Below, piece after piece: positions 1 through 9,181 of a DNA stretch of 64,000 nucleotides. A program made the translations under genes and the position numbers. The notes under the pieces were generated by a model. That model saw nothing but the letters and a program-made list of their open reading frames with translations, was not told the origin of the DNA and did not search any database. The first letter of the stretch is position 1, and every line of letters begins with the position of its first letter. This DNA comes from Acidimicrobiia bacterium (GTDB lineage Bacteria; Actinomycetota; Acidimicrobiia; Acidimicrobiales; Poriferisodalaceae), in contig DUBN01000058.1 of the NCBI GenBank assembly GCA_012960315.1, positions 11,696 to 75,695 of the forward strand, given 5' to 3'.

Positions 1-1002
1 TACGGCGGTCTTGGCGGCGACTTCGTGACGTACGCCCTCGTAAGTGAAGAATTAGGCCGTCACTGCGCGACGACCGCCCTCACCTTCAACATGCACACGG
101 CCACGGCCCTCCTCGCTGGATGGATAGCCGACGAACTGGGCGTCAATGATGAACAACAAGCTCACCTTGACCGGACACGGCCCCAACTGTGGACCGGAAT
201 GTGTCGCGACCATGTCATCCACAGCCAACCGTTTTCTGAAGGTCGAACCCCTAGCAGTGGCAGCCCAATTGGCACCTCTGCCGCTGCTGTAAAGGGGGGT
301 TATGAGGTCACCGGCAAAAAGATCTTTGCCTCGCTCAGCGGCATCGCCGACATCCATAACGTGGTCGCGCTGGTTGAAGGTGACCACCGGACCCGACTTC
401 TCGGAGTGCCCGCCAACAGCGAAGGCGTAGAAATTGTCGGTGATTGGGATCCCCTCGGTATGCGAGGCACCGACTCCCGCGACCTCTTACTCACTAAAGC
501 ATTCGTCCCCGAAGACAACGAAGTGCTTCCGCCTGGGGTGTTCGATGCCATGGCCCAGCGGTTCCCGTACTTCTACATGACGTTGAGCTTCAGCTACCTG
601 GGGTTAATGCGAGCAATATTAGACCTGACCCGTCAATATCTGCGAGGTGAGCTCGGTGTCGAATCTCGCCGTGACAATCACGTCAAACAGTCAGGGTGGG
701 CCGAAATGCAAATGATCTACGACAAGGCCCAATCGCTGATCTACCGAGTGTTGGGTGAAGCATCAGTTGATCCAACGCCCGTCGCTTTGCGACGCGCTTG
801 GACAGCCACGGTCGCTGTCATGGAAGGCGCCCCGGAAATGGCGTCGCTAGCAATTCGTGTTTGTGGGGGCAGGTCAATGCTTCGACCTAACAAACTCGAA
901 CAGCACTATCGCGACGCTCGTTGCGGAGCGACAATGTTGCCTTGGAGCGTTGAAGTCAGTCTCGACCGACTCGGTAAGTACGGTCTGTACGACGAAAACT
1001 AA
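1..1002 (+). CDS. acyl-CoA dehydrogenase, 5' truncated by window edge
   Basis: The reading frame is open from base 1 (YGGLGGDFV precedes the first internal GTG at 25), so the gene begins outside the window; about 333 residues are visible of the usual 380-400. The product should be an FAD flavoprotein oxidising an acyl-CoA to the enoyl-CoA. Family features are the flavin-contact stretch GGYEVTGKKIFASLSG, the loop DPLGMRGTDSRD (the ACAD LGxRGTxS/T signature) and a C-terminal CGGRSMLRPNKLEQHYRDAR, matching the usual GG-(x)n-YRDAR end. It is followed 50 bp downstream by mmsA on the same strand, which suggests branched-chain or valine-type acyl-CoA catabolism. Substrate chain length cannot be read from sequence. 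Confident for family, unsure for substrate. Confidence 0.9.
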   Translation, partial: YGGLGGDFVTYALVSEELGRHCATTALTFNMHTATALLAGWIADELGVNDEQQAHLDRTRPQLWTGMCRDHVIHSQPFSEGRTPSSGSPIGTSAAAVKGGYEVTGKKIFASLSGIADIHNVVALVEGDHRTRLLGVPANSEGVEIVGDWDPLGMRGTDSRDLLLTKAFVPEDNEVLPPGVFDAMAQRFPYFYMTLSFSYLGLMRAILDLTRQYLRGELGVESRRDNHVKQSGWAEMQMIYDKAQSLIYRVLGEASVDPTPVALRRAWTATVAVMEGAPEMASLAIRVCGGRSMLRPNKLEQHYRDARCGATMLPWSVEVSLDRLGKYGLYDEN

Positions 1003-1052
1003 ACCTGACGGTCTCTCCAGAGGCCACAGCTGGTGGGCGTTAGAGTTACGCG

Positions 1053-2540
1053 GTGCGACGTATCCAACATTTCATTGACGGCGAATTGCGAGCGGGAACG
1101 AGCGGACGTTCAAGCGACGTGTACAACCCCGCAACTGGCGAGGTGCAGGCTCAAGTTGATTTGGCTTCTGTAGCTGAGGTTGACCAAGCTGTCGTTTCAG
1201 CGTCCGCAGCCGCAGTTGAATGGGCTGAGAGTTCTCTGACGCAACGAACCCAAATCATGTTCCGGTTTCGCGAACTGCTCGCTGGTCGCGTTGACGAACT
1301 CGCTCGAATCATTAGCAGCGAACACGGCAAGGTGATCTCAGATGCCGCCGGCGAAGTGGCACGGGGACTCGAAAACGTTGAATTTGCTTGCGGCATCGCT
1401 CATCACCTCAAGGGTGAGATCAACGAACAAGTATCGGCAGGGATAGAGGTTTATAGCTTGCGTCAACCTCTGGGAGTAGTAGCGGGTATCACCCCATTCA
1501 ATTTCCCCGCCATGGTTCCCTCGTGGATGTTCGCAACGGCAATTGCGTGCGGTAACGCGTTTATATGCAAGCCGTCCGAACGAGATCCGTCAGCATCAAT
1601 GCTGATCGCCGAATGGTTCATCGAAGCTGGTCTACCTCCGGGTGTGTTTTCGGTAGTCAACGGTGACAAAGTTGCTGTTGATGCGCTCATCGACCATGAA
1701 GATGTCGCGGCGATCAGCTTCGTGGGTTCAACACCTATAGCCAGCTATGTCTATAACCGGGGTACTGCGATGGGTAAGAGGGTGCAAGCTCTGGGTGGCG
1801 CGAAAAACCACATGCTGGTGTTACCTGACGCTGATATCGACATGGCAGCGGACGCTGCGGTGAGCGCTGCCTACGGTTCAGCAGGTGAGCGGTGTATGGC
1901 GATCAGCGCTCTGATAGCAGTTGGATCCGTTGCTGATGAACTCGTCGAAGCGATCTCAACGCGAATCCCTGGCATCAAGGTGGGTGCAGGCGACGAACCC
2001 GACGCCGAAATGGGGCCACTGATTACTGAAGAACATTGCGCGCGAGTCGCCGGGTACGTAGAACGTGCGCAAGAAGCCGGAGCAGTTGCCGTCGTCGACG
2101 GCAGCCAAGCCGATGTTCCAAAGAACGGGTTCTTCTATGGCCCTACCCTTTTAGATGACGTGACGCCTGAAATGGAGTGCTACCGCGACGAAATCTTTGG
2201 TCCGGTACTGGTTGTTGTTCGAGTAGAAACCTTCAGAGAAGCGATTGATCTCATTAACTCGAATCCGTTTGGAAATGGCACAGCAATCTTCACCCGCGAC
2301 GGGGGAGCAGCACGTCAGTTCCAACACGAGGTTCAAGTGGGGATGGTCGGCATTAATGTCCCCATCCCTGTTCCTGTGGCGTATCACTCCTTCGGAGGGT
2401 GGAAGTCGTCGCTTTTTGGTGACACCCACATGTATGGCCCAGAAGGCGTGCGTTTTTATACCCGTGCCAAAGCGGTGACTGCACGCTGGCCTGACCCATC
2501 CTCTAGCCAGATTGATTTGGGGTTCCCCCGTAATAACTGA
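1053..2540 (+). CDS. mmsA: methylmalonate-semialdehyde dehydrogenase (CoA-acylating)
   Basis: A 495-residue aldehyde dehydrogenase of normal length, GTG start. It converts methylmalonate semialdehyde (or malonate semialdehyde) with NAD and CoA to propionyl-CoA (or acetyl-CoA) plus CO2 or bicarbonate, the last step of valine catabolism. The catalytic cysteine is Cys281 in GSAGERCMA. Where most ALDHs have the general-base ELGGK motif this protein has QALGGAKNHMLVLPDAD; loss of that Glu is typical of the CoA-dependent MMSDH subfamily. The cofactor loop FVGSTPIAS and the C-terminal SFGGWKSS stretch are present. It lies downstream of an acyl-CoA dehydrogenase and probably shares its operon. Its propionyl-CoA would feed the carboxylase and mutase genes elsewhere in this window. 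Confidence 0.93.
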   Translation: MRRIQHFIDGELRAGTSGRSSDVYNPATGEVQAQVDLASVAEVDQAVVSASAAAVEWAESSLTQRTQIMFRFRELLAGRVDELARIISSEHGKVISDAAGEVARGLENVEFACGIAHHLKGEINEQVSAGIEVYSLRQPLGVVAGITPFNFPAMVPSWMFATAIACGNAFICKPSERDPSASMLIAEWFIEAGLPPGVFSVVNGDKVAVDALIDHEDVAAISFVGSTPIASYVYNRGTAMGKRVQALGGAKNHMLVLPDADIDMAADAAVSAAYGSAGERCMAISALIAVGSVADELVEAISTRIPGIKVGAGDEPDAEMGPLITEEHCARVAGYVERAQEAGAVAVVDGSQADVPKNGFFYGPTLLDDVTPEMECYRDEIFGPVLVVVRVETFREAIDLINSNPFGNGTAIFTRDGGAARQFQHEVQVGMVGINVPIPVPVAYHSFGGWKSSLFGDTHMYGPEGVRFYTRAKAVTARWPDPSSSQIDLGFPRNN

Positions 2541-2593
2541 CCACTTACCGGCCGAACGCGACGACCGTCGCTGGTTCGGCCGTTTCTTGTTGG

Positions 2594-3745
2594 CTAGTCC
2601 TTGCGTAATACGTGAACGACGCAAACTGCCCCAATGCCAACCATATGGGCAAGCCCGATACGGGCGTTTGGTTGTTGGCGAGAGCCTGCTTCGTCGCGTA
2701 ACTGGCGCACCACTTCAGCGATCTGCCCCGTGCCTGTGGGACCGATTGGGTGACCCATCGCAAGCAGGCCTCCTGATGGACTCAATGCGCAACGCCCACC
2801 TATATCGAATTCACCCGACTCCACCAGAGCAGCGGCTTCGCCAGGCGCGCACAGGCCCAACGCCTCGGCATACAACAGCTCCTCGATAGCAAACGCGTCG
2901 TGAACTTCGAGCACATCGATGTCAGAAGATTCGATGCCGGCTTCGTCAAAAGCCGCTGCACCGGTTTCGGTAGTGAGCGCAGCATCAATACCTACTCCCT
3001 CGTCATACAGCCCTTCAGTTCTCGTGACGGAGGCGACAACTCGAACTGCTCGAGAGCGATCCAAATTATGGCGCCGGATGCCGTCTTCTGAAGCGATCAC
3101 CACTGCCGCAGCGCCCTCCCCGACTGGGCAGCACTGCAAACGTGTCATCGCTCCCGATATTGGTTCGGCGAGAATCTCTTCCAATGTTCGAACTTTTTGT
3201 CGTTGCGCGTACTGGTTGCTTGCACCGTTTCGATGGTTCTTCAGAGCTACCCTCGCAACTTGTTCCGCGGTCACCCCGTGTAAATGCATGTACTCCGAAG
3301 CAAGCAACGCGAAATGCGTAAACGGCACAACGGCCCCACCCTCAAGATTGTCGATTCCCGCCTGGCCGGGAGCAGCGCCTAGACCCCCGCGAGGTTTATC
3401 GACCCCCAAGGCAAGCACCACGTCGGAACGACCTGCCGCGACTTCCAGGCACGCTTGGGCAACAGCCGAAGATCCTGAAGCCGAAGCGTTCTCAACCTGC
3501 GTCATAGGAATCCCAGTCGCCCCCAGGCGACTCAGCATGACTCTGCTTGACCCCATACCAAGCAGAGCGGTGCCGGTGTAGGCAGCTTCCACATCGGGCC
3601 AGGCAATATCTGCGTCGCGTAAAGCTGACCGCACCGCTGTCACACCCAGCGTGACATAGGTGGTGTCGCTTCGTCGTTGATAGGGATGTAACCCGATCCC
3701 AACGACGTACACGGGCCTATCGGCAAGCACATTGCCGCCGCTCAC
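2594..3745 (-). CDS. thiolase-fold lipid-transfer-type protein lacking the Cys nucleophile
   Basis: A 383-residue SCP2-thiolase/lipid-transfer family protein with a GTG start overlapping the TGA of the upstream DUF35 gene (GTGA coupling). Seen motifs: VENASASGSS near residue 88, EVHDAFAIEELLYAEALG, and C-terminal SGGLLAMGHPIGPTGTGQ (the GHP loop). In condensing or cleaving thiolases of this family the first motif reads VENACASGS with a nucleophilic Cys; here that codon is TCG (Ser88). Loss of this Cys together with an adjacent DUF35 partner resembles the Ltp2/ChsH2-type retro-aldolases of steroid side-chain degradation, so a carbon-carbon lyase acting on a beta-hydroxyacyl-CoA is more likely than a true thiolase. 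That functional reading is inference. Confidence 0.85.
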   Translation of the reverse strand: MSGGNVLADRPVYVVGIGLHPYQRRSDTTYVTLGVTAVRSALRDADIAWPDVEAAYTGTALLGMGSSRVMLSRLGATGIPMTQVENASASGSSAVAQACLEVAAGRSDVVLALGVDKPRGGLGAAPGQAGIDNLEGGAVVPFTHFALLASEYMHLHGVTAEQVARVALKNHRNGASNQYAQRQKVRTLEEILAEPISGAMTRLQCCPVGEGAAAVVIASEDGIRRHNLDRSRAVRVVASVTRTEGLYDEGVGIDAALTTETGAAAFDEAGIESSDIDVLEVHDAFAIEELLYAEALGLCAPGEAAALVESGEFDIGGRCALSPSGGLLAMGHPIGPTGTGQIAEVVRQLRDEAGSRQQPNARIGLAHMVGIGAVCVVHVLRKD

Positions 3746-4137
3746 GTGACCACCTGAAACTGTAAGTCGACCATTACGGTGCCCTCAGGGTCTTCGACGT
3801 CTTCAACTAAGACTCCTTCGACTGCAACTCCAACGCGAACCTCACCGCCAGCCACAATCGCTTTGATGACCGGTCCCCCAACTAGATCAATGACAGCGAC
3901 AGTGAATGGAGTAGGCGGCGACGCATGATGGTGCCGATGCACAGTCGCGACTGCCCGCACCGTTCCCTTCGCCTCAAGATCTAACTCCTCAAGGTCGTCG
4001 TGTTGGGATCCACACTTTTCGCACCCATATGGATCCGGTGGGAACGCCACGCGACGACATCGGGTGCACCGGTGCCCCAACATGATCGGAGGATCGGTCA
4101 GCTTCAATAAATGGGGATGTCGCGCCTGGGTAGTCAT
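3742..4137 (-). CDS. DUF35 zinc-ribbon/OB-fold acyl-CoA-binding protein
   Basis: A 131-residue protein with start placed at the ATG of MTTQARHPHLL; the frame stays open upstream but those residues are not family-like. The N-terminus carries a rubredoxin-like zinc ribbon (GHRCTRCRRVAFPP then CEKCGS, four cysteines as two CxxC pairs), followed by a beta-rich OB-fold region with GTVRAVATVHR and a valine-rich C-terminus. DUF35 proteins bind acyl-CoA chains and form obligate complexes with thiolase-like, hydratase or aldolase partners. Its stop codon overlaps the start of the adjacent thiolase-fold gene, so the two are very likely translated together and form one complex. Confidence 0.88.
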   Translation of the reverse strand: MTTQARHPHLLKLTDPPIMLGHRCTRCRRVAFPPDPYGCEKCGSQHDDLEELDLEAKGTVRAVATVHRHHHASPPTPFTVAVIDLVGGPVIKAIVAGGEVRVGVAVEGVLVEDVEDPEGTVMVDLQFQVVT

Positions 4138-4162
4138 ACAACCTTCAAATACAGAACCGTAG

Positions 4163-4375
4163 TCACAGAAGGGCCTGCACCGCAGCAGTGACCGCCGCAT
4201 AGGCGAGAGTGGCTGTTGCGGAGTTCACTAACAGCGTGACAGCAACAATCACCCACCGAGGTGTTCCCGCCGTGCTGTGGAGCAACGACATAGTGATCGC
4301 CACCGTGAAGTCTGTGAATGCGATCGTCCACGCCTCACCATTCGTTAGCAACGTCCCCCTAGGCACATGACGCAC
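4163..4375 (-). CDS. possible small membrane protein (hypothetical, doubtful)
   Basis: A 70-codon frame with a GTG start, immediately upstream of the DUF35 gene on the same strand (25 bp gap). The translation has two hydrophobic stretches, roughly residues 17-31 and 41-68 (TPRWVIVAVTLLVNSA then ATLAYAAVTAAVQALL), separated by a short polar loop, so it could be a small two-helix membrane protein. I recognise no family. It may be only an open frame in the spacer between divergent genes; the placement and hydrophobic pattern are the only support. Confidence 0.25.
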   Translation of the reverse strand: MRHVPRGTLLTNGEAWTIAFTDFTVAITMSLLHSTAGTPRWVIVAVTLLVNSATATLAYAAVTAAVQALL

Positions 4376-4426
4376 GAGGGCATGATGTCAGGTGGGAGAG
4401 CCAAAGATCTCGCTAGCTTGGCGGGT

Positions 4427-4927
4427 ATGTCTGATGTTTCAGATATCGCCCAATGGTGTGTCGGTCGAGGTCACCGCGAAGTGATGCTTCACACGCGTCG
4501 CCCCAACCTCGTTCACGCGCTTCGCGAAGCAGGAATTGAAATCACCGATGGACCTGCGTCGTTAGTCCTATGGCTCGACGACGCGATCGGTGATTCTTTT
4601 CCCTGGTCGCATGTGATCACCCACGGTGAAGTTGTGGTGGAAGGCTGTCTACCTATAAGCCGCGGCGTGCATGCAATCGCTGTAGAGACAGATCGAGCCG
4701 TCATTGTCACGTCCGATGGCTCGGAATGTCGCCGTATCGAATTTATTGACGGGAGTGTCGCTGCTGTACCCGTGCATCCCGTCGCCTTAGAAACTCTTGA
4801 CGAGTCGGCAAGAAAATCGGGGTTCGATCTCGATGATCGATGGGTTGACTGGTCGTGGGAGCCAACGACCCCTACCGACCCATGCCACTTGTCATTGTTC
4901 CGTAACTTGCAAAAGGGAACTGAATAG
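4427..4927 (+). CDS. hypothetical protein with methyltransferase-like tail
   Basis: About 166 residues from the ATG at 4427, which is preceded by the G-rich GGCGGGT; an in-frame ATG at 4367 would add 20 polar residues. I do not recognise the family. The C-terminus (residues about 128-160, with ARKSGFDLDDRWVDWSWEP and then CHLSLFRN) resembles the last strand region of class I SAM-dependent methyltransferases, which often read AGF-x-V-x-RW-x-DW and then H-x-S-V-x-R. The N-terminal half (HREVMLHTRRPNLVHALREAG) has no clear SAM-binding glycine loop, so a complete methyltransferase is unlikely. It ends 47 bp before the propeller lipoprotein gene on the same strand and may be cotranscribed with it. 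Confidence 0.6.
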   Translation: MSDVSDIAQWCVGRGHREVMLHTRRPNLVHALREAGIEITDGPASLVLWLDDAIGDSFPWSHVITHGEVVVEGCLPISRGVHAIAVETDRAVIVTSDGSECRRIEFIDGSVAAVPVHPVALETLDESARKSGFDLDDRWVDWSWEPTTPTDPCHLSLFRNLQKGTE

Positions 4928-4974
4928 GTGTCCCTGTCGTTCTCTAAACAGTTGACACCACATCGGAGGTTCGT

Positions 4975-7035
4975 GTGCGACGACTCATAGCGTCCGTGTT
5001 GGCGGTCGGGATTTTGTGTGCCTGTAGCGCCGATGGGCGCGATGACATCAGTGACTCGGACCGAACGGTGCCGTTGCCCCCGTCGCAGGTTCAGTTAACG
5101 GCTGCCCTTACCTTGTTTGAGTCTTGTGAACCATTCCTTCGACAGATAAAGACCAATGCCTTAGAGATGGTTGGCCCGTGGGGACTTGACGGGGGTTATG
5201 GGATTGAAATTCTGGAATCCTCAGAAATGCTGCGTGATGGGAGCACACCAGTTGCTGAGTCAGCTCAAGTGGGGTTAACGCCCGGCGTGGACTACAGCAC
5301 CACCAACGTTCAAGAGGTGGGTGTCGATGAACCCGACATTTTGAAAACCGATGGGAGGCGCATTGTCGCCTTAGTCAACGAAGAGCTCCGCGTTGTTGAT
5401 GTTGCAGGTGATCAGCCTCGGTTGCTGGGGAAGCTGCGTTTCGAAAACTTTTGGCTACAAGAAATGTTTCTGGTTGGGGATCGAATTCTCGTGTTTGGAC
5501 AGAGCCACGGCGAAATGAAACTTGCGCCGCAGACCCTCGTTCCAAGACATGGCCGGTACAGCGCCATCAGCACTCTCGTAGAGGTCGATATCAGTGGTTC
5601 GACGCCACGAATTAAACGCCGGCTACATCTGGACGGCGAGTATCTCAGCAGCCGAATGGTTGACGATGTTGTGCGTATTGTCCTGCAAAGCCACCCAACA
5701 GGCCTCGAATGGTCGTATCCGAGTGGATCAGGGTTACGCGCTGAGCGCCGAGCTGAAGAAGAGAACCGTCAACTCATAGAACAATCAACGATCGACAATT
5801 GGATTCCATGGTTTGCTCTGGAAAATGCTCAAGGGGGCCTTATCCGAGAAGGCACCTTGACACCGTGCGAACAGATTTACCACCCAGCGTCGAATAGCGG
5901 CCTGAGGATGTTGAACATCATCACAGTTGATCTCGCGGGAAAGCAGCTCGGAGAAGAACTCGCTAGCACGTCAGTGCTCGCCGATGGGCGAACTGTTTAT
6001 TCCTCTCAAGACAACCTCTATGTCGGTACCACTGAGTGGTTGGATCGGCGTGAATTGGAAGCTAACGAAGATCAAACTTCTGACGCGCGACGGTCGGTAA
6101 CAACGCGAATCCACAAATTCGACATCAGTAACCCAAACAGGACCCTGTACAGAACTTCAGGCCAGGTCAGTGGCACGATCCTCAACCAGTATTCGATGTC
6201 GGAACACGACGGCTACCTCCGTGTCGCGACCACCGACCACGGCTGGTGGTCACCCGGAGGGGCGATAAACAGTGAGAGTTACGTGACGGTACTCGCTGAA
6301 GGTAACGGCGAAATGAACCAGATCGGTCGCGTGGGCGACCTTGGTCATGGTGAACGCATCTACGCTGTGCGATTCCTAGGCGATTTTGCGACTGTTGTGA
6401 CCTTTCGTCAAACCGATCCGCTTTACACGATCGATCTTTCAAATCCCCGATTGCCAAAAGTTTTGGGGGAACTAAAGATTCTGGGGTACTCCGCGTACCT
6501 TCACCCGGTCACTGACACGTTGCTGCTAGGGATCGGCCAAGATGCTCGTGATGATGGACGAACCTTGGGTACCCAGGTGTCTTTATTTGATATCAGTGAT
6601 CTGTCTGACCCGATTCGGATTGATCAATGGCGTCTCCCCGGTGGCCACACTGAAGTTGAATACAACGCGCGAGCTTTTCTTCATTGGCCTCCAGAAAATC
6701 TTTTCGTGTTGCCGGTCACGACCCATCGGGTCGAGACGCCTGAATCTGGACCTTTTTCTGGTGCAGTTGCCCTTGAACTGAGCGGCCAATCTCTCACGGA
6801 ACGCGGGCGACTTACCCACCTAAAAACACCGCCTAAAGTTCATTGCGAACAATGGATTGAAGAAAGTGAAGATGGCAGCGAAATATCGGGCCGCCACTGC
6901 TGGCCCGAGATGGACTGGCGCGCAACGATCCAACGATCTGTCGTGATTCGCGACCAGATTTACACGCTTTCTTCGCTCGGGCTCCTTGCCAGCAACCTCC
7001 AGACCCTTGAACCTCAAGCATTCTTATCGTTCTGA
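4975..7035 (+). CDS. secreted beta-propeller domain lipoprotein (COG4880/PF09826 type)
   Basis: A 686-residue exported protein, GTG start. The N-terminus has Arg-Arg, a hydrophobic core and a lipobox-like LCAC ending near Cys16, so it is probably anchored to the outer face of the membrane. The stretch TTNVQEVGVDEPDILKTDG (residues about 103-121) is the hallmark of the family of secreted proteins with a C-terminal beta-propeller distantly related to WD40. Repeated blade-like segments follow, for example HKFDISNPN, YTIDLSNPRLPKVLGELKI and SLFDISDLSDP. Such proteins are widespread in archaea, Firmicutes and Actinobacteria, but no reaction is established for them. Nothing in the neighbourhood assigns a specific role. 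Confidence 0.88.
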   Translation: MRRLIASVLAVGILCACSADGRDDISDSDRTVPLPPSQVQLTAALTLFESCEPFLRQIKTNALEMVGPWGLDGGYGIEILESSEMLRDGSTPVAESAQVGLTPGVDYSTTNVQEVGVDEPDILKTDGRRIVALVNEELRVVDVAGDQPRLLGKLRFENFWLQEMFLVGDRILVFGQSHGEMKLAPQTLVPRHGRYSAISTLVEVDISGSTPRIKRRLHLDGEYLSSRMVDDVVRIVLQSHPTGLEWSYPSGSGLRAERRAEEENRQLIEQSTIDNWIPWFALENAQGGLIREGTLTPCEQIYHPASNSGLRMLNIITVDLAGKQLGEELASTSVLADGRTVYSSQDNLYVGTTEWLDRRELEANEDQTSDARRSVTTRIHKFDISNPNRTLYRTSGQVSGTILNQYSMSEHDGYLRVATTDHGWWSPGGAINSESYVTVLAEGNGEMNQIGRVGDLGHGERIYAVRFLGDFATVVTFRQTDPLYTIDLSNPRLPKVLGELKILGYSAYLHPVTDTLLLGIGQDARDDGRTLGTQVSLFDISDLSDPIRIDQWRLPGGHTEVEYNARAFLHWPPENLFVLPVTTHRVETPESGPFSGAVALELSGQSLTERGRLTHLKTPPKVHCEQWIEESEDGSEISGRHCWPEMDWRATIQRSVVIRDQIYTLSSLGLLASNLQTLEPQAFLSF

Positions 7036-7135
7036 GCAGCCTTGTTTCTGGCTGTTGATCACTTCCTGAAACAAAAACCTGTTTCGACTGAGACATGACC
7101 GCTCATTAGATCGCACGGTAGGCAATAGTGGAGTC

Positions 7136-7987
7136 ATGAGCGAAGTCACTTGGGGCGAGGCGCCCAGCCTGCAAAACCCGCTGTTAGTTGTGGCATTCGA
7201 GGGTTGGTTCGACGCGGGGGAGTGCGCAACAGGTGCGATCCAATGGATCGTCGATCAATACGAGGCTCGACAGGTCGCCCAAATCGACCCTGAAGAGTTC
7301 TTCGACTTTCAAGAAAATCGCCCACATGTCGAAATTGCTGATGATGGTGAACGACGAATTAGATGGCCGTCTCTTGATGCGCACGTGATCGAAAATGATT
7401 TCCCTCACGATCTAGTGCTGCTGTCAGGTATGGAGCCCCGAATGCGGTGGAGAACGTTTTGTGATTCGGTTGTAGAGATCGCGCGTGACACGGGGTGCGA
7501 AATGGTGGTGACGCTCGGAGCAATGGTCGCAGGAGTGCCGCACTCTCGCCCTTCAGCGGTAAAGGGCAGCGCGGCAAACGCGGACTTGGCGCACAGACTG
7601 GGATTGGACAGGCCCAGCTATCAAGGCCCTACCGGCATCATCGGTACCCTGCACGATGCCCTTGACAATGCAGAACTGCCCGTTATCTCGCTCCGGGTTG
7701 GGGTACCCCATTACGTTGCCGGGCCACCGAACCCCAAGGGAACGAGAGCGTTACTGGCAGAGTTCGAAAAGGTCACTGGCGTCCCGACCGGCTACCGCGA
7801 CCTTGACCACAGCGTCCTTGAATGGGAACAACGAGTGAGCGACGCAGTGGAACAAGACTCTGAGATCATCGGATATGTACGCCAACTAGAAGAGGAAGTA
7901 GATCGTGCGTTACCGACGGATCTTCCGTCTGGAGATGACCTAGCCGCGGAATTCCAAAAATTCCTGCGAGACCAACGTGATGAATGA
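7136..7987 (+). CDS. PAC2 (proteasome assembly chaperone) family protein
   Basis: A 283-residue soluble protein. The opening LLVVAFEGWFDAGECATGAI, the DLVLLSGMEPRMRWRTFCD block and VTLGAMVAGVPHSRPSAVKG are typical of actinobacterial PAC2 proteins, which resemble the proteasome assembly chaperone 2 fold and archaeal PbaA/PbaB. The C-terminal 60 residues are charged and probably helical (RQLEEEVDRALPTDLPSGDD), as in other actinobacterial members. The role is not established in bacteria; a link to the actinobacterial proteasome or to oligomer assembly is inference from the fold. It stands alone, convergent with aroC (13 bp apart), and no proteasome gene is in the window. Confidence 0.88.
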   Translation: MSEVTWGEAPSLQNPLLVVAFEGWFDAGECATGAIQWIVDQYEARQVAQIDPEEFFDFQENRPHVEIADDGERRIRWPSLDAHVIENDFPHDLVLLSGMEPRMRWRTFCDSVVEIARDTGCEMVVTLGAMVAGVPHSRPSAVKGSAANADLAHRLGLDRPSYQGPTGIIGTLHDALDNAELPVISLRVGVPHYVAGPPNPKGTRALLAEFEKVTGVPTGYRDLDHSVLEWEQRVSDAVEQDSEIIGYVRQLEEEVDRALPTDLPSGDDLAAEFQKFLRDQRDE

Positions 7988-8000
7988 CCGATCGTTTCGG

Positions 8001-9089
8001 TTAGACGACGTCTGTGGACTGCTGACGTAACAGATGGTCTGCTAAGACCAAACACACCATCGCTTCGACCATGGGAACCGCTCGAGGAAGAACGCAAGGG
8101 TCATGTCTTCCCTTGGCTTCCAAGGTTTTAGCTTCGTTGTTGCGATTCACGGTTTGTTGAGCCGAACTAATTGTCGCGGTTGGTTTGAATGCAACTCTCA
8201 CCACGAGGTCTTCGCCGTTGCTGATCCCGCCTTGGATTCCGCCACTGTGATTGCTGGTCGTTGTCGGTCGGCCGTCGGCTCCTGGCACGAATGGGTCGTT
8301 GTGTTCTCTGCCCGTCATTAACGTTCCAGCGAACCCGCTGCCGATTTCGACTCCCTTCGCTGCGGGGAGCGAGATTAAGGCTCGAGCGAGTTCAGCATCC
8401 AACTTGTCGAATACTGGCTCGCCGAGTCCAGCGGCCATATTTCGGGCCACGCAAGTAACGATCCCGCCTAAGGAATCGCCGTCTTTTCTGGCAGCCTCAA
8501 TCGCCGTGGTCATTAATTGCGCTGCCGCGACATCGGGACAGCGAGTGGGGTCACTTTCCACTTGATCGCGAGACACGAGATGCATATCGACGTCGGCGTT
8601 GATGCTGCGAACAGCGCTGACCCAGCCGAGCACTTCTATGCCAGCTACGTGCTCAATTACCTTCCGAGCGACCGCGCCGCCTGCGACACGTCCAATGGTT
8701 TCTCGAGCTGAAGCTCGTCCCCCGCCTTGCCAATTTCTGATGCCGTATTTGGCTTCAGTTGTCCAATCCGCGTGACTTGGCCGATACAGGTCGCGCATAT
8801 CCTCGTACGCGCCCGGTTTGGCGTCCTCGTTTCGTACAAGCATGCCGATCGAAGACCCTAAGGTTCTCCCTTCGAAAATTCCGCTAAAGATTTCGACGCG
8901 ATCATCTTCTTTTCGCTGCGTCACGAGCCGACTCTGTCCAGGGCGCCTTCGGTCAAGTTCGATCTGAATGTCGGCCACCTCGAGTTCGAGCCTTGGTGGG
9001 CAGCCGTCTACAACAACCCCAACTCCGCCTCCATGTGATTCACCGAACGTCGTAATACGGAATTGCTCTCCAAAGGTGCTGCCGGCCAT
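8001..9089 (-). CDS. aroC: chorismate synthase
   Basis: A 362-residue enzyme from the ATG of [20 protein letters not shown]; the frame continues upstream but this is the conserved family start. It makes chorismate from 5-enolpyruvylshikimate-3-phosphate using reduced FMN, and so supplies aromatic amino acids and the menaquinone pathway encoded at 34.5-40.4 kb. Diagnostic motifs: FGESHG at residues 15-20, [19 protein letters not shown], and [19 protein letters not shown], with the RRPGQSR loop near residue 47. No shikimate-pathway neighbour is present. A TACTCT hexamer 7 bases before the ATG suggests a leaderless transcript. Confidence 0.97.
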   Translation of the reverse strand: MAGSTFGEQFRITTFGESHGGGVGVVVDGCPPRLELEVADIQIELDRRRPGQSRLVTQRKEDDRVEIFSGIFEGRTLGSSIGMLVRNEDAKPGAYEDMRDLYRPSHADWTTEAKYGIRNWQGGGRASARETIGRVAGGAVARKVIEHVAGIEVLGWVSAVRSINADVDMHLVSRDQVESDPTRCPDVAAAQLMTTAIEAARKDGDSLGGIVTCVARNMAAGLGEPVFDKLDAELARALISLPAAKGVEIGSGFAGTLMTGREHNDPFVPGADGRPTTTSNHSGGIQGGISNGEDLVVRVAFKPTATISSAQQTVNRNNEAKTLEAKGRHDPCVLPRAVPMVEAMVCLVLADHLLRQQSTDVV

Positions 9090-9096
9090 AACACCG

Positions 9097-9102
9097 AGAG
9101 TA
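9097..9102 (-). promoter_or_regulatory. putative -10 element of aroC (leaderless)
   Basis: TACTCT on the minus strand ends 7 bases before the aroC ATG. Transcription would start at or next to the start codon, and no Shine-Dalgarno sequence is visible. The -35 is not clear. Confidence 0.4.
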
Positions 9103-9181
9103 GAGGTCGCGACGACGGTCTCACGAAGAGATTGCCCAATCCGACTGATTTCTGGTGCGTTCACCGGCAATGATGGCAGGG

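Noticed and set aside
2919-3581. 220-codon open frame on the plus strand
   Set aside because: It lies wholly antisense to the thiolase-fold gene, has low-complexity Ser/Ala/Arg composition, and shows no family motif.
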